This document shows positions 28,632-37,710 of a stretch of DNA of 64,000 bases, piece after piece (the stretch's first letter is position 1; each line of letters opens with the position of its first letter). The stretch lies in assembly GCA_944322615.1 (NCBI GenBank), contig CALUPH010000009.1, positions 26,535 through 90,534 on the forward strand, read 5' to 3'. The position numbers and the translations under genes were made by a program. Origin of the DNA: Candidatus Gastranaerophilales bacterium. Lineage in GTDB: Bacteria > Cyanobacteriota > Vampirovibrionia > Gastranaerophilales > Gastranaerophilaceae. A model generated the notes under the pieces. The model was given only the letters and a program-made list of their open reading frames with translations. It did not search any database and was not told where the DNA came from.

Positions 28632-29635
28632 TGAAAGCATCAATATTAGCCAAAATAGTAGTTGTTTTATGTATGTTATCTTTAATTTTAGGTTTTTTTA
28701 CAATAGATAAAAATGAAGCTTATATTGGCGAAAATAAAAAAGGCAAAAATATAATATCTAATACAAATAAAGTTGCGGTAATTGAATTAGATGGTGTAAT
28801 TGCATCTTCTTCTGAAAGTAATTTTTTTGCAAAAGAAGCTAATGCTGCAAATATGTTGAAATCTTTAAAATTAGCAAAAGAAGATTCAGAAATACAGGGA
28901 GTTATTTTAAAAATAAATTCTCCGGGTGGTACGGTTGCAATGTCTCAGAATATTTACAATCAGATTATGAATATAAGAGAAAATAAGCCTGTAATAGCAG
29001 TAATGGATGATGTTGCAGCAAGCGGCGGTTATTATATTGCATCAGCGGCGGATAGAATCATCGCACAAGATGGGACTTTGACCGGCAGTATTGGTGTTAT
29101 ATTTTCTTTTATGGATTATCATAATTTGCTTACTAATAAATTAAATGTGGACCAAGTTGTTATAAAAAGTGGTAAATTTAAAGATATAGGTTCAAGTACA
29201 AGGGCTATGCTTCCTGAAGAAAAAGAATTAATGCAAAATATTGTTGATGATTCCTATCAGCAATTCTTAGACGCAATAAGAAAAGGAAGAATTGATAGAA
29301 AAGCTTGTTATGATGTTGCTCGAGTAGATTTATCCGAAGAAAATTTAATCAGATATGCAGATGGTCGAGTATTCACTGGTGTACAGGCTAAAATCCTTGG
29401 TTTTATTGATGAAACCGGTGATATGGATACTGCAAAATCTATGATTGAAAAAATGACTCAGCAAAGATTTAATAATAAATTGAAAGTGAAACTTGTTAAT
29501 TATAATAGAAAAAGTTCTTTTGGTGAATATTTCTCAGGTTTAGCTGAATATTCTTTGAATAGAAACATAAAATTTTCGGATATAATTCCAACAAGTATGG
29601 TATTAAGTAGAAGGCCTTTATATTTATGGGAATAA
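28631..29635 (+). CDS. sppA: Signal peptide peptidase SppA, short form
   Basis: This 334-residue S49 serine peptidase is anchored by one N-terminal helix (residues 7-24). The catalytic Ser131 is in AASGGYY and the general-base lysine is K182 in KSGKFKD, giving the single-domain (about 300-residue) SppA common in Gram-positives and cyanobacteria, not the 600-residue E. coli type. It digests signal peptides left in the membrane. The start overlaps the mutase stop and its end overlaps the Yip1-like gene by 10 bases. Confidence 0.93.
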   Translation: MKASILAKIVVVLCMLSLILGFFTIDKNEAYIGENKKGKNIISNTNKVAVIELDGVIASSSESNFFAKEANAANMLKSLKLAKEDSEIQGVILKINSPGGTVAMSQNIYNQIMNIRENKPVIAVMDDVAASGGYYIASAADRIIAQDGTLTGSIGVIFSFMDYHNLLTNKLNVDQVVIKSGKFKDIGSSTRAMLPEEKELMQNIVDDSYQQFLDAIRKGRIDRKACYDVARVDLSEENLIRYADGRVFTGVQAKILGFIDETGDMDTAKSMIEKMTQQRFNNKLKVKLVNYNRKSSFGEYFSGLAEYSLNRNIKFSDIIPTSMVLSRRPLYLWE

Positions 29636-30204
29636 CTGTTAATGATTTTTTTGAAAATATATATAGTGTGATTTTTTCTCCAAAAGCATTTTTTGAGAGA
29701 GAAGATATAACTATATCTATTAGATTAGCATTGGTAACTGTAGTTTTTATTGCTTTAATCAATAAAATTACATTGGGAATTTTCGACGGTTCAATATTGA
29801 ATTTGATGTTTATACTTTCCTTATTGGGCTCGATAATATCTACTGTTTTGCTTTGGTTTTTAACAGCTTTATTTTTTGAATACATAGCAAGAATATTTGA
29901 CTGTGGAAAAAAACTTGAGAAGATATTATTTTTAACAGCTTTTGTTCCAATCCCATATATATTTTTTGCTCCATTAAATTTAGTAAAACAAATAGGAGAA
30001 ATTGGGTATATTTTTGCAACAATAATTGAATTTGTATTATACTTTTGGATTATTTTCCTATATGCTTTAGCACTTAGAGCTGCATATAATATAACAATAT
30101 CCAGAGCATTTATGCTTATATTTCTTCCGTTTGTTGCTTCGATTTTTGCTATTAACTGGATGGTATGTTTTGTTTCTAAATTGTGGTATATATTCTCAAT
30201 ATAG
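29626..30204 (+). CDS. Yip1-domain-like membrane protein
   Basis: This 192-residue protein has five hydrophobic helices and starts with an amphipathic FFENIYSVIFSPKAFFERE segment, as in bacterial Yip1/YIF1 domain proteins. The role is unknown; these proteins are often near envelope genes. It overlaps sppA by 10 bases and is followed by a secreted repeat protein after 11 bases, forming a mutase, sppA, Yip1, repeat-protein unit. Confidence 0.72.
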   Translation: MGITVNDFFENIYSVIFSPKAFFEREDITISIRLALVTVVFIALINKITLGIFDGSILNLMFILSLLGSIISTVLLWFLTALFFEYIARIFDCGKKLEKILFLTAFVPIPYIFFAPLNLVKQIGEIGYIFATIIEFVLYFWIIFLYALALRAAYNITISRAFMLIFLPFVASIFAINWMVCFVSKLWYIFSI

Positions 30205-30215
30205 AGAATTAGATT

Positions 30216-31091
30216 ATGAAAAAATACATAATAATTATATTATTGATATTTACAATAAATATTGATGTTTACGCTCAAATATCAATACAGGATAATATTA
30301 CCGCAATAGAAAATACTCTTTTTGGATATGATTATCAAGGTGAAACTGATGAAAAAAGAGTTGAACGTATTGAGAAAAATTTATATGGTCAAAAGAAAAA
30401 CGGTGATATAGCAAAAAGAGTTGAAAATATTAAAAATGACTCAGGGTTAACATTTTCCAAAACACCATCTTTAAAAAATAATAGTAATTCTTCAAATACT
30501 TATGCTAAAAAAGATACAAATATTCCTGAGTTAAAAGAAGATGCTACCGTTGAATATCCGATTGTAGATAAAATGGAAGAAGAAATATTTAAGACCACAT
30601 ACAAAAATGAAAATATATATTCTCGTTTAAACAGGCTAGAGGAAAGCGTATTTAATAAAACAAGTAATGAAGATCTAAATTCAAGAGTAGATAAATTGGC
30701 TTCTGTTATAAGGCCTAAAACAAAAAAAATGTATCAACAAAATAATTATGCTTACTCAAGCGATGATTTAGATGCTTATTATAATAATAACGGTTTCGAA
30801 CCTGTTAATGATCAATCTATGCCGTTTCAACTTTCAGCTTTAGAGGAAGACTTACTCAGAAATTCATATAATAACGATAATACCTCAAATAGGTTGAGCC
30901 GACTTGAACAAAAACTTTTTAACAGGACTTTTGTTTCCGATTCAGATGTAACTCGTTTACAGAGAATTATGGTTGCATATGATGCAAAGAAGAACAGCTA
31001 TAAATATGAAAATAATAGAAAAATGCAAAATATGGCTACAATGTCTCAGATTGGTGGTATATTATTGATGATTCTTGCTATTTTATTATAG
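30216..31091 (+). CDS. Secreted protein with three ELxxxxF-RLExxLF repeats
   Basis: This 291-residue protein has a signal peptide (MKKYIIIILLIFTINIDVYA). Three repeats of about 42 residues share the pattern (E/I)xx(L/I)F...Y..E....R(L/V)..(I/L)E..L(Y/F): roughly IENTLFGYDYQGETDEKRVERIEKNLYG, MEEEIF to RLNRLEESVFN, and LEEDLL to RLSRLEQKLFN. The C-terminus is hydrophobic (IGGILLMILAILL), suggesting membrane anchoring. Probably periplasmic and helical. It ends overlapping the convergent gene at 31086 by 6 bases. Function unknown. Confidence 0.75.
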   Translation: MKKYIIIILLIFTINIDVYAQISIQDNITAIENTLFGYDYQGETDEKRVERIEKNLYGQKKNGDIAKRVENIKNDSGLTFSKTPSLKNNSNSSNTYAKKDTNIPELKEDATVEYPIVDKMEEEIFKTTYKNENIYSRLNRLEESVFNKTSNEDLNSRVDKLASVIRPKTKKMYQQNNYAYSSDDLDAYYNNNGFEPVNDQSMPFQLSALEEDLLRNSYNNDNTSNRLSRLEQKLFNRTFVSDSDVTRLQRIMVAYDAKKNSYKYENNRKMQNMATMSQIGGILLMILAILL

Positions 31092-31682
31092 CATTTGCAT
31101 TTCTTTAAAAAGTTCATCTTCAACATTATTCTTATCCGAGAAAATGTTCTCTTGATTAATGTTTATTTCTTCTTTTTTATCCCTTGCTTTATCAACAATT
31201 TTTTCTGCAGATTTGCTTCCTAAGTTATATCCTGATAAAGAGGCAGCAACAAAAGTAAGTCCTTTTGCAATATATAATGCAATTCTTGCTGCTTTATTAT
31301 TTTGTACAATATTTGTATTTGATAGTTTATTATTAATTTTTTTGAGTCCTTTTTCAGCTACTTGTTCAAAAGCATACATTGTAGCAATACCAGAGGCTTG
31401 GGAAGCTCCAGTTTTTACCTTGTCTTCAGCAATCGCTGTATTGTAAATACCCGAAGCAATTATTAAAGGGTAAACTATTTTTCTTGCAACAGCCGCAGCT
31501 TTATCAAAAATACTAATAATTGGTGATGCAAAAGACCCCTTTATAACTCCTGTTTTTGCAACGGTATCAAGGGTCCTTGCAGTTTGTGCGCCTGCAATAC
31601 CTTCTTTAAACATATTTTTTTCTTTTTGGCCATATATGTGGTTTCTCGCCGCAAAATATGCACATGAAATACCGTTTGGCAT
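31086..31682 (-). CDS. Lineage-specific membrane-associated protein
   Basis: This protein has 198 residues and no recognisable family. Two Ala/Gly-rich hydrophobic helices lie near residues 70-85 and 145-165 (FVAASLSGYNLGSKSAEKI), with a Lys/Glu/Asn-rich tail. The start ATG at 31682 has AAGG five bases upstream; TTG at 31694 is the longer alternative and would overlap the ribosome site. It has copy 4 of the shared promoter-like motif 24 bases upstream. Confidence 0.7.
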   Translation of the reverse strand: MPNGISCAYFAARNHIYGQKEKNMFKEGIAGAQTARTLDTVAKTGVIKGSFASPIISIFDKAAAVARKIVYPLIIASGIYNTAIAEDKVKTGASQASGIATMYAFEQVAEKGLKKINNKLSNTNIVQNNKAARIALYIAKGLTFVAASLSGYNLGSKSAEKIVDKARDKKEEININQENIFSDKNNVEDELFKEMQML

Positions 31683-31705
31683 ATTAACCTTCAATCTTTA
31701 TACTA

Positions 31706-31745
31706 CCTTATATATATAAAAACATTTGCCCTGTTGGAATTTACC
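31706..31745 (-). promoter_or_regulatory. Promoter-like motif, copy 4 of 5
   Basis: Read leftward: GGTAAATTCC, spacer, TGTTTTTATATATATAAGG, 40 bases in all. The TATA block sits within a base or two of its position in the other copies. It has a second GGGCAAATG inside the spacer. Confidence 0.4.
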
Positions 31746-31840
31746 CAAGTTCAATAATAGTTTACAAATTTAACAAATACTTAAACTTATTGTTGATTTA
31801 TGAGAGAATATCAATATCAGTAGAGGGGAGATAGAATTCT

Positions 31841-32992
31841 ATGAAAGACAAAACTTTTTTAATGATTCCAGGACCAACACCGGTACCGGAACGAGTACTT
31901 TTAGAAATAGCAAAACATCCAATGGGGCATAGAAGCTCCGAATTTTCTAAAATTTTGGAGTCCGTATATTCGGATTTAAAATATGTTTTTCAAACCTCGA
32001 ATGATGTTCTTGTATATACATCTAGCGGTACGGGAGCTATGGATGCAGCATTATCAAATTTGATTAATCCCGGAGATAAAGTATTATCTTTAGTAATTGG
32101 TAATTTTGGTCAAAGATGGGCTGAAATCGCTAAAGCTTTAGGTGCTGACGTTGAAACTATTGAAGTTGAACCGGGTAATGCTATTAATCCTCTTGTTTTA
32201 AAAGAAAGATTAGATAAAGACGTTAATAAAGAAATTAAAATTGTTACCCTAACTCAAAATGAAACATCTACAGGTGTTACAAATGATGTTAAAACTATTG
32301 TTTCTTATATAAAAGAACATGGTGCCTTATCTGTTGTTGATGGTGTTACAAGTTTAGGTGCGATGACCTGTAAAATGGATGAATGGGGTATTGATGTTTT
32401 AATTTCCGGTTCACAAAAAGGATTTATGATTCCTCCTGGTTTGGCATTTTTAGCTGCAAGTGAAAGAGCTTGGGCTGTTCATAAAGAATGTCAAAGACCT
32501 GATTTCTATTTCAATTGGAGTACAAACAGAAAATCTGTTCTTGAAAATTCAACTGCTTTTACTCCTGCTGTTAGCCTTATTTCAGGGCTTAAAGTTGCTC
32601 TTGAAATGATGAAAGAGGAAGGTCTTGAAAATATTATTAACCGTCATACTAAAATTGCAAAAGCTTTACGAAAAGCATTGAGAGCAATTAATTTGAAACT
32701 TTTTGTTGAAGATGATTCTATTGCAAGTACTTCTATTACTGCAATATTACCTCCTGAAAATGTTAGTGTGCCTGACATAAGAAAAGTATTAAAAAATGAT
32801 TATGATATTGTAGTTGCAAATGGTCAAAACCAATTAAAAGATAAAATTTTCAGAATGGGAACTTTAGGTTTTGTTTCTGAACGTGATGCAATTACTGCTG
32901 TTGGTGCTTTAGAAGCAACACTTCATAAATTAGGACATAAGTTTGAATTGGGTAAAGGTGTTGCAACTCTTATAGAAGAAATGAATAAATAG
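31841..32992 (+). CDS. Class V aminotransferase (serine-glyoxylate/phosphoserine type)
   Basis: This is a 383-residue fold-type I PLP enzyme. IPGPTPVPERVL at 9-20 and GHRSSEF at 29-35 are the alanine/serine-glyoxylate aminotransferase signatures; the PLP lysine is K193 in SGSQKGF. It lies 8 bases upstream of serA. That pairing suggests that the enzyme transaminates 3-phosphohydroxypyruvate in serine synthesis, replacing SerC; this is inference from context. GAGGGGAGA provides a strong ribosome site. Confidence 0.88.
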   Translation: MKDKTFLMIPGPTPVPERVLLEIAKHPMGHRSSEFSKILESVYSDLKYVFQTSNDVLVYTSSGTGAMDAALSNLINPGDKVLSLVIGNFGQRWAEIAKALGADVETIEVEPGNAINPLVLKERLDKDVNKEIKIVTLTQNETSTGVTNDVKTIVSYIKEHGALSVVDGVTSLGAMTCKMDEWGIDVLISGSQKGFMIPPGLAFLAASERAWAVHKECQRPDFYFNWSTNRKSVLENSTAFTPAVSLISGLKVALEMMKEEGLENIINRHTKIAKALRKALRAINLKLFVEDDSIASTSITAILPPENVSVPDIRKVLKNDYDIVVANGQNQLKDKIFRMGTLGFVSERDAITAVGALEATLHKLGHKFELGKGVATLIEEMNK

Positions 32993-33000
32993 GGGATAAA

Positions 33001-34593
33001 ATGAAAGTTTTAATTACAGATAAGATTAATGAGGCTGCAGGAAAAATTTTAGAAGGGGTAGCACAGGTCGATTTTATTCCAACGCTTCCAGAAGATGAAC
33101 TTGCAGAAAAAATAAAAGATTACGATGCTTTGATGATTAGAAGTCAAACAAAAGTAACAAAGAAAATATTAGAGGCCGGTAAAAATTTAAAAATTGTAGG
33201 CAGAGCCGGTGTTGGTGTTGATAATGTTGATATTGATGCGGCAACTCAGGCAGGTGTTATTGTTGTAAATTCACCTGATGGAAATACAAATGCCGCTGCT
33301 GAACATACATTGGCTTTAATGCTTGCTATGTCCAGAAATATTCCTGCTGCTGCAAAATCTACAAAAGACGGAAAATGGGAACGCTCAAAGTTTACAGGTG
33401 TTGAAGTTTTTGGAAAAACACTCGGTATTATTGGGTTTGGAAAAATTGGTCAGCATGTTGCCCATGTCGCTATTGCTTTAGGAATGAATGTTGTTGTATC
33501 TGATCCATATACAACAAAAGAAGCTGTTGAAAAAATTGGGGCTAAATATGTTACAAGTCTTGATGAATTTTGGGGTCAATGTGATTATATAACTATTCAT
33601 ACGCCAAAAACAAAAGAAACAACTTCTTTGATAAATAAAAATACTTTAAACAGAATGAAAAAAGGTGTTAGAATTATTAATTGTGCAAGAGGCGGTATTA
33701 TTGATGAAGCAGCTTTAAAAGAAGCTTTGGAATCAGGTCAAGTTCAAGCAGCTGCCATAGATGTTTTTGAAACTGAGCCTGATATTACCGCATCACCATT
33801 ATATTCTTGCAGCGGAAATGTTACTATGACTCCTCATTTAGGTGCAAGTACAGCTGAAGCTCAGTTTAATGTTGCGATTGATGTTGCTGAACAGATTAAA
33901 GAAGTTCTATCTGGCGGAAGTGCAAAAGCAGCAATTAATATTCCTGCATTAAAATCTTCTGTTATAGAACCGGTTAAGGATTATATGTCTTTAGCTGAAA
34001 ATATAGGTGCTCTTGTTAAACAAATTTCTAAGGGTAATTTAAAAAATATAAATATTACTGTAAATGGAAATCTTTCAGAACTTAATGTTGCACCGCTTGA
34101 AGTAGCTGTACAAAAAGGCATTTTCTCTTCTTTTGTTGAAAGTGTAAATTTTGTAAATGCTCCTCTAATTGCAAAAAATAGAGGTATTAATGTTGTAACA
34201 TCTAAGTCTCAAAAAGATTGTACTTTCTTAGGTTCAATTTCAGTTACTCTTACTACTGATATTGAAGAAAATACTGTAACAGGTGCTTTAATTGCTAAAA
34301 ATATGCCAAGAATTGTTAGAATTAATGATTACAATATGAGTATTGAAGCTGAAGAACATATGTTAATAGTTCCTCATGAAAACAAACCTTCAATGGTTGC
34401 AAAAGTAGCCGTAGTTATCGGGGAACATAATATAAATATCAACAGAATGCAAGTTGCTCAAAAATCAAATAAATCTGACAACGTTTCTATTATGATTATT
34501 ACTACTGATAAAGATGTTGATGACTTAACAATGGAAACTATAAATAAAATTGATGGCATAAAAAATGCACAATATATAAAATTAAATCCATAA
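33001..34593 (+). CDS. serA: D-3-phosphoglycerate dehydrogenase
   Basis: At 530 residues this is the long SerA type, the first step of serine synthesis. The substrate/NAD core has GRAGVGVDNVDIDAATQAGV (about 75-94), the NAD loop GFGKIGQHVA (about 146-155) and the catalytic TPHLGAS His (about 279). An intervening ASB domain and a C-terminal ACT domain (VAVVIGEHNININRMQVA, about 468-485) allow serine feedback. It forms a two-gene operon with the aminotransferase and ends at a strong terminator. Confidence 0.96.
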   Translation: MKVLITDKINEAAGKILEGVAQVDFIPTLPEDELAEKIKDYDALMIRSQTKVTKKILEAGKNLKIVGRAGVGVDNVDIDAATQAGVIVVNSPDGNTNAAAEHTLALMLAMSRNIPAAAKSTKDGKWERSKFTGVEVFGKTLGIIGFGKIGQHVAHVAIALGMNVVVSDPYTTKEAVEKIGAKYVTSLDEFWGQCDYITIHTPKTKETTSLINKNTLNRMKKGVRIINCARGGIIDEAALKEALESGQVQAAAIDVFETEPDITASPLYSCSGNVTMTPHLGASTAEAQFNVAIDVAEQIKEVLSGGSAKAAINIPALKSSVIEPVKDYMSLAENIGALVKQISKGNLKNINITVNGNLSELNVAPLEVAVQKGIFSSFVESVNFVNAPLIAKNRGINVVTSKSQKDCTFLGSISVTLTTDIEENTVTGALIAKNMPRIVRINDYNMSIEAEEHMLIVPHENKPSMVAKVAVVIGEHNININRMQVAQKSNKSDNVSIMIITTDKDVDDLTMETINKIDGIKNAQYIKLNP

Positions 34594-34595
34594 GA

Positions 34596-34622
34596 AAAGC
34601 CCCTTTTTAAAGGGGCTTTTTA
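34596..34622. terminator. Rho-independent terminator
   Basis: AAAAGCCCCTTT, TTAAAGGGGCTTTTT: strong GC stem just after serA, between convergent genes, so probably bidirectional. Confidence 0.9.
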
Positions 34623-34641
34623 TTTCCTATATTGTGGTTTT

Positions 34642-35163
34642 CTATTCTTCGTGTTTACCTTCAATGTATCCGGCTTTTTGTGCACTTACCATAGATACAA
34701 TTGGAGCTGCAAGAGCTAAAAGAGCTGCACCTGCTGCAATTCCTGCTTTAGCTGGGGTTGGTAAAGAATTGAACTTTTGGAAAACTTTTGTATTTTTTAC
34801 AATATCTTTTAAGTTCTTTCCGTTAATTGAACATTTTGCAAGTGTATCACCAATTTTAGATTTTATTTTGTTAAATACATTTGCTGCCTTTTCAGAATTG
34901 CCTGTGATTAAAGAAGCTGCTGTTGCAGTTCCTGCTACTGCTCCACCTAGTTTTAAAGTATCTTTTGTACTTTCAACAAATTGTTCTTTTAAAACTTCAG
35001 CTTTTGCTTTATTATCTAATTTTTCGTTTGTTACAATATGAGCAACACTTCCAGGAACTCCGGCTGGTTTTCCTGATACTTTTTTATAAATTGCAGAACC
35101 GCCTAATGCTAAACCTGTGCCTGCAACTCCTCCAACGATTGGTGCAATAACATTCATATTCAT
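34642..35163 (-). CDS. Glycine/alanine-rich membrane protein
   Basis: This 173-residue protein has an N-terminal Gly-rich helix (PIVGGVAGTGLALGGSAIY), a central one (KLGGAVAGTATAASLI) and a C-terminal one (AGIAAGAALLALAAPIVSMV). Lys-rich linkers separate them. The pattern (glycine-zipper helices, no signal peptide) resembles pore-forming or membrane-scaffold proteins, but I do not recognise it. AAAGGA lies eight bases before the ATG. Transcribed leftward alone. Confidence 0.72.
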   Translation of the reverse strand: MNMNVIAPIVGGVAGTGLALGGSAIYKKVSGKPAGVPGSVAHIVTNEKLDNKAKAEVLKEQFVESTKDTLKLGGAVAGTATAASLITGNSEKAANVFNKIKSKIGDTLAKCSINGKNLKDIVKNTKVFQKFNSLPTPAKAGIAAGAALLALAAPIVSMVSAQKAGYIEGKHEE

Positions 35164-35235
35164 ATAGATTTCCTTTCTTATTTAGATTTCTAAAGTTTCT
35201 TACCTTATGACTCTATAATGAATATGAAACTCCAA

Positions 35236-35260
35236 AATTGCCTTGTTTTAGGCAATTGTT
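35236..35260 (-). terminator. Probable terminator after the flavin reductase gene
   Basis: AATTGCC, loop TTGTTTTA, GGCAATT; on the minus strand the stem is followed by TTTT. It lies 22 bases past the stop of the gene at 35282. Confidence 0.55.
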
Positions 35261-35281
35261 TCAAATTGTTAAGAGGGTTGA

Positions 35282-35782
35282 TTAATCAGCAACGTACGTT
35301 GGTGCGTTTTTTGGGCTTTTTCCTTTTATAACATTATGGTAATAAGAGTATGTCATTGGTGTACTTTGGTTTAAAATATCACCATCTATAACATCTGCGA
35401 TATAAACTGTGTGAGTGGATGTTTCAAATTTTCCTTTTATTTCACAAATTAAATAACCACAAGCATCTTTTATTATCGGTAATTCGTTAACAATATTATA
35501 TGGAATTGAGTCAAACTTGTTAAAATCTCTCCCGCTTCTAAAACCAAAAGTACCAATTGATAATGGATTTGAATCTTCTGACAAAATAGATACAGCAAAT
35601 TTGTTATTTATATCCAAACAGGTATGTGTATAGTTATTGTGATTTACACTTAATGCAATAGTCGGCGGTTCTGATGTGATTTGCATAATACTGTTTACTG
35701 TACAGCCTGTATATCTTTCACCGTCTTTACAAGAAATAATATATACTCCATATGACAAATTTTTAAATACATTGTTATTCAT
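35282..35782 (-). CDS. Flavin reductase-like (flavoredoxin-type) protein
   Basis: This 166-residue FMN-binding split-barrel protein begins VFKNLSYGVYIISCKDGERYTGCTVNSIMQIT, the family start. SEPPTIALSVNHNNYTHTC and FAVSILSEDSN follow. Relatives act as flavin reductases or electron carriers to rubredoxin/flavodiiron partners. It is downstream of ferritin on the same strand with a hairpin between; electrons from a flavin reductase could mobilise iron from ferritin, an inference from context. Confidence 0.85.
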   Translation of the reverse strand: MNNNVFKNLSYGVYIISCKDGERYTGCTVNSIMQITSEPPTIALSVNHNNYTHTCLDINNKFAVSILSEDSNPLSIGTFGFRSGRDFNKFDSIPYNIVNELPIIKDACGYLICEIKGKFETSTHTVYIADVIDGDILNQSTPMTYSYYHNVIKGKSPKNAPTYVAD

Positions 35783-35807
35783 ACTGCTCTCATTCTTTAC
35801 ATAATAT

Positions 35808-35835
35808 AATAGAGGAGCTTAAATGCTCCTCTATT
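35808..35835 (-). terminator. Hairpin between ferritin and flavin reductase genes
   Basis: AATAGAGGAGC, loop TTAAAT, GCTCCTCTATT, a perfect 11-pair stem just after the ferritin stop. The following T tract is weak, so some read-through to the flavin reductase gene is likely. Confidence 0.65.
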
Positions 35836-35842
35836 AATAATT

Positions 35843-36352
35843 TTAACCTATTACCGGTGCAACAAATGTTCTTGTTGCAAGTTCTTTATCAAGCATATAT
35901 AGGCAATTTGCATCATTGCAAATCATTTTTAATGTTTTTAAAACATTTCCTACGTTTGCTTCTTCTTCTACTTGTTCTTTTAGGTACCAATCTAAGAATG
36001 ATACTGCAGCTCTGTCTTTTACTTCGTCTGCGACATCCATTAATGCATTGATTTTTGAAGTTACTAATTGTTCGTGTTTTAAAACTGCTTCAAAAACGGC
36101 TAATGGAGAATCCCATTCTGTATCAGGTTGTTCAATTGCTTGTAATTTTACTTTGCCGCCTCGTTCATGAACATAGTTGAACATACCCATTGCATGAGCT
36201 CTTTCTTCTTGTCTTTGTACATCCATCCAGTTTTTGAAACCTTGTAAATTTATTCTTTCAAAATATGCATACATTGATAAGTATAAATATTCTGAATAGA
36301 ATTCAGCATTTATTTGATCATTAAAAGCTTTTTCTAATTTTTCATTCATCAT
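35843..36352 (-). CDS. ftn: Ferritin
   Basis: This 169-residue bacterial non-haem ferritin stores iron as a 24-subunit shell. Ferroxidase ligands are visible: E in NAEFYSEYLYLSMYAYFE (about E17), EERAH (E49, E50, H53) and the later QVEEEANV helix (about 127-130). No haem-binding Met of bacterioferritin type is obvious. GGAGAG precedes the ATG. Three tandem octamers lie just upstream (36370-36393). Confidence 0.95.
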   Translation of the reverse strand: MMNEKLEKAFNDQINAEFYSEYLYLSMYAYFERINLQGFKNWMDVQRQEERAHAMGMFNYVHERGGKVKLQAIEQPDTEWDSPLAVFEAVLKHEQLVTSKINALMDVADEVKDRAAVSFLDWYLKEQVEEEANVGNVLKTLKMICNDANCLYMLDKELATRTFVAPVIG

Positions 36353-36369
36353 GATATCTCTCCTTTTCT

Positions 36370-36393
36370 ATCATTTTATCATTTTATCATTTT
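36370..36393 (-). repeat. Three tandem octamers in the ferritin leader
   Basis: The plus strand has ATCATTTT three times in a row; on the ferritin strand this is AAAATGAT repeated. It lies between the likely promoter and the ribosome site. The GATAAAATGATA phrasing faintly resembles the GATAAT units of Fur boxes, but it is not a good match. It may be a regulator site or a simple slippage repeat. Confidence 0.5.
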
Positions 36394-36423
36394 ATAACTT
36401 AACAAAAAATATACATCAACCAA

Positions 36424-37653
36424 CTATTTAAAATATTTTCTATCTTTTAATTCATCAGGCATGAATTGCTGTTTGTATTCCGGGTGATCATGAGAATATA
36501 CATATCCTACACCAAATCCGTATTTTGAAGCATCTTTATAATGGGCATCTCTTAGATGCATTGGCGGTTGATAATTTAGTCCGTTATATATATCCTGCAT
36601 TGCTGAATCTATTGCTACACAAGCACGGTTGGATTTTGGACATCTGGCTATATATTCAACTGCTTGTGCTAAAGGAATACGAGCTTCAGGCATACCTAAT
36701 ATTTCAGAAGCACGAAAAGCATTAATTGCTATAGTTAAAGCGTGTGGGGCGGCATTCCCTACATCTTCCGATGCACAAACTATCATTCTTCTTGCAATAA
36801 ATCTTGGGTCTTCACCTGCTGTAAGCATTTTGGCTAACCAATAAATGGCAGCATCAGGGTCTGATCCTCTCATACTCTTTTGAAATGCAGATGCCATATC
36901 ATAGTGTTCTTGTCTTGAGTATTTTATTGATGAAGTTTGTGCAAGTTTTTCTAGTATTTCAACTGTAACATGTCTTGAATTATTTTCTAATGGAGCTGAA
37001 AAATATGTATTTTCAATTAAGTTGAGTGCACTTCTTGCGTCTCCTCTTGCGTAGTTTAAAATATACTCTTGTACATTTTTATCTATAATTGTTTCAGCGT
37101 AGTGAGAAGATAAATATTCAAATCCTTTTGAAATAATTTTTCTCATTGCTTCATCATCAATAGGAGTTAGTCTTAGAACTTGTGTCCTTGAAATCAAAGC
37201 TGCATTTACCTGAAATGAGGGATTCTCCGTAGTAGATCCAATCAAAAAGACAGTTCCGTTTTCCAGATGTGGTAATAGTGCATCTTGCTGTGTCTTATTA
37301 TATCTATGGATTTCATCTATAAATAATATTGTTTTTTGTCCGTAAACCAACTTCTCTTTTGCTTTATCTATTGCATCTTTTATGTCTTTTACACCTGAGG
37401 TTACTGCACTTAGTTCAATAAATTGGCTTTGAGTGTGGTTCGCAATTATTCTGGCAAGGGTCGTTTTTCCGCAACCGGGTGGTCCCCATAATATTAGTGA
37501 AAATAATCTGTTTGTTTTCAGAAGATTTATTAATGGGGATTTGTTACCTGTAATATTATTTTGACCTAAATATTCCTCTATTGTTTTAGGTCTTAGCATT
37601 TCTGCTAAAGGTATTTGTTTGTTATTCTCTTTTAGATTATCAAATAGATCCAT
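36424..37653 (-). CDS. rarA: Replication-associated recombination protein A (AAA+ ATPase)
   Basis: This 409-residue AAA+ ATPase related to clamp loaders (RarA/MgsA/WRNIP1) acts at stalled replication forks. Walker A GPPGCGKTT (about 57-65), Walker B ILFIDEIHR (about 108-116), sensor 1 GSTTENPS (about 137-144) and the C-terminal tetramerisation region (KSMRGSDPDAAIYWLAKML, DVGNAAPHAL) are all intact. It is alone on its strand and divergent from the solute-binding protein gene. Confidence 0.96.
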   Translation of the reverse strand: MDLFDNLKENNKQIPLAEMLRPKTIEEYLGQNNITGNKSPLINLLKTNRLFSLILWGPPGCGKTTLARIIANHTQSQFIELSAVTSGVKDIKDAIDKAKEKLVYGQKTILFIDEIHRYNKTQQDALLPHLENGTVFLIGSTTENPSFQVNAALISRTQVLRLTPIDDEAMRKIISKGFEYLSSHYAETIIDKNVQEYILNYARGDARSALNLIENTYFSAPLENNSRHVTVEILEKLAQTSSIKYSRQEHYDMASAFQKSMRGSDPDAAIYWLAKMLTAGEDPRFIARRMIVCASEDVGNAAPHALTIAINAFRASEILGMPEARIPLAQAVEYIARCPKSNRACVAIDSAMQDIYNGLNYQPPMHLRDAHYKDASKYGFGVGYVYSHDHPEYKQQFMPDELKDRKYFK

Positions 37654-37710
37654 TGTAAAAAATTGCCCTTACATCAATAATATTTTATCATTAATGTTGG
37701 AGTTTAAATT

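Noticed and set aside
35236..35257. Further copy of the GGCAATTTT promoter motif upstream of 34642
   Set aside because: The match is one arm of the AATTGCC/GGCAATT terminator hairpin of the flavin reductase gene and the TATA half is not at the right place.
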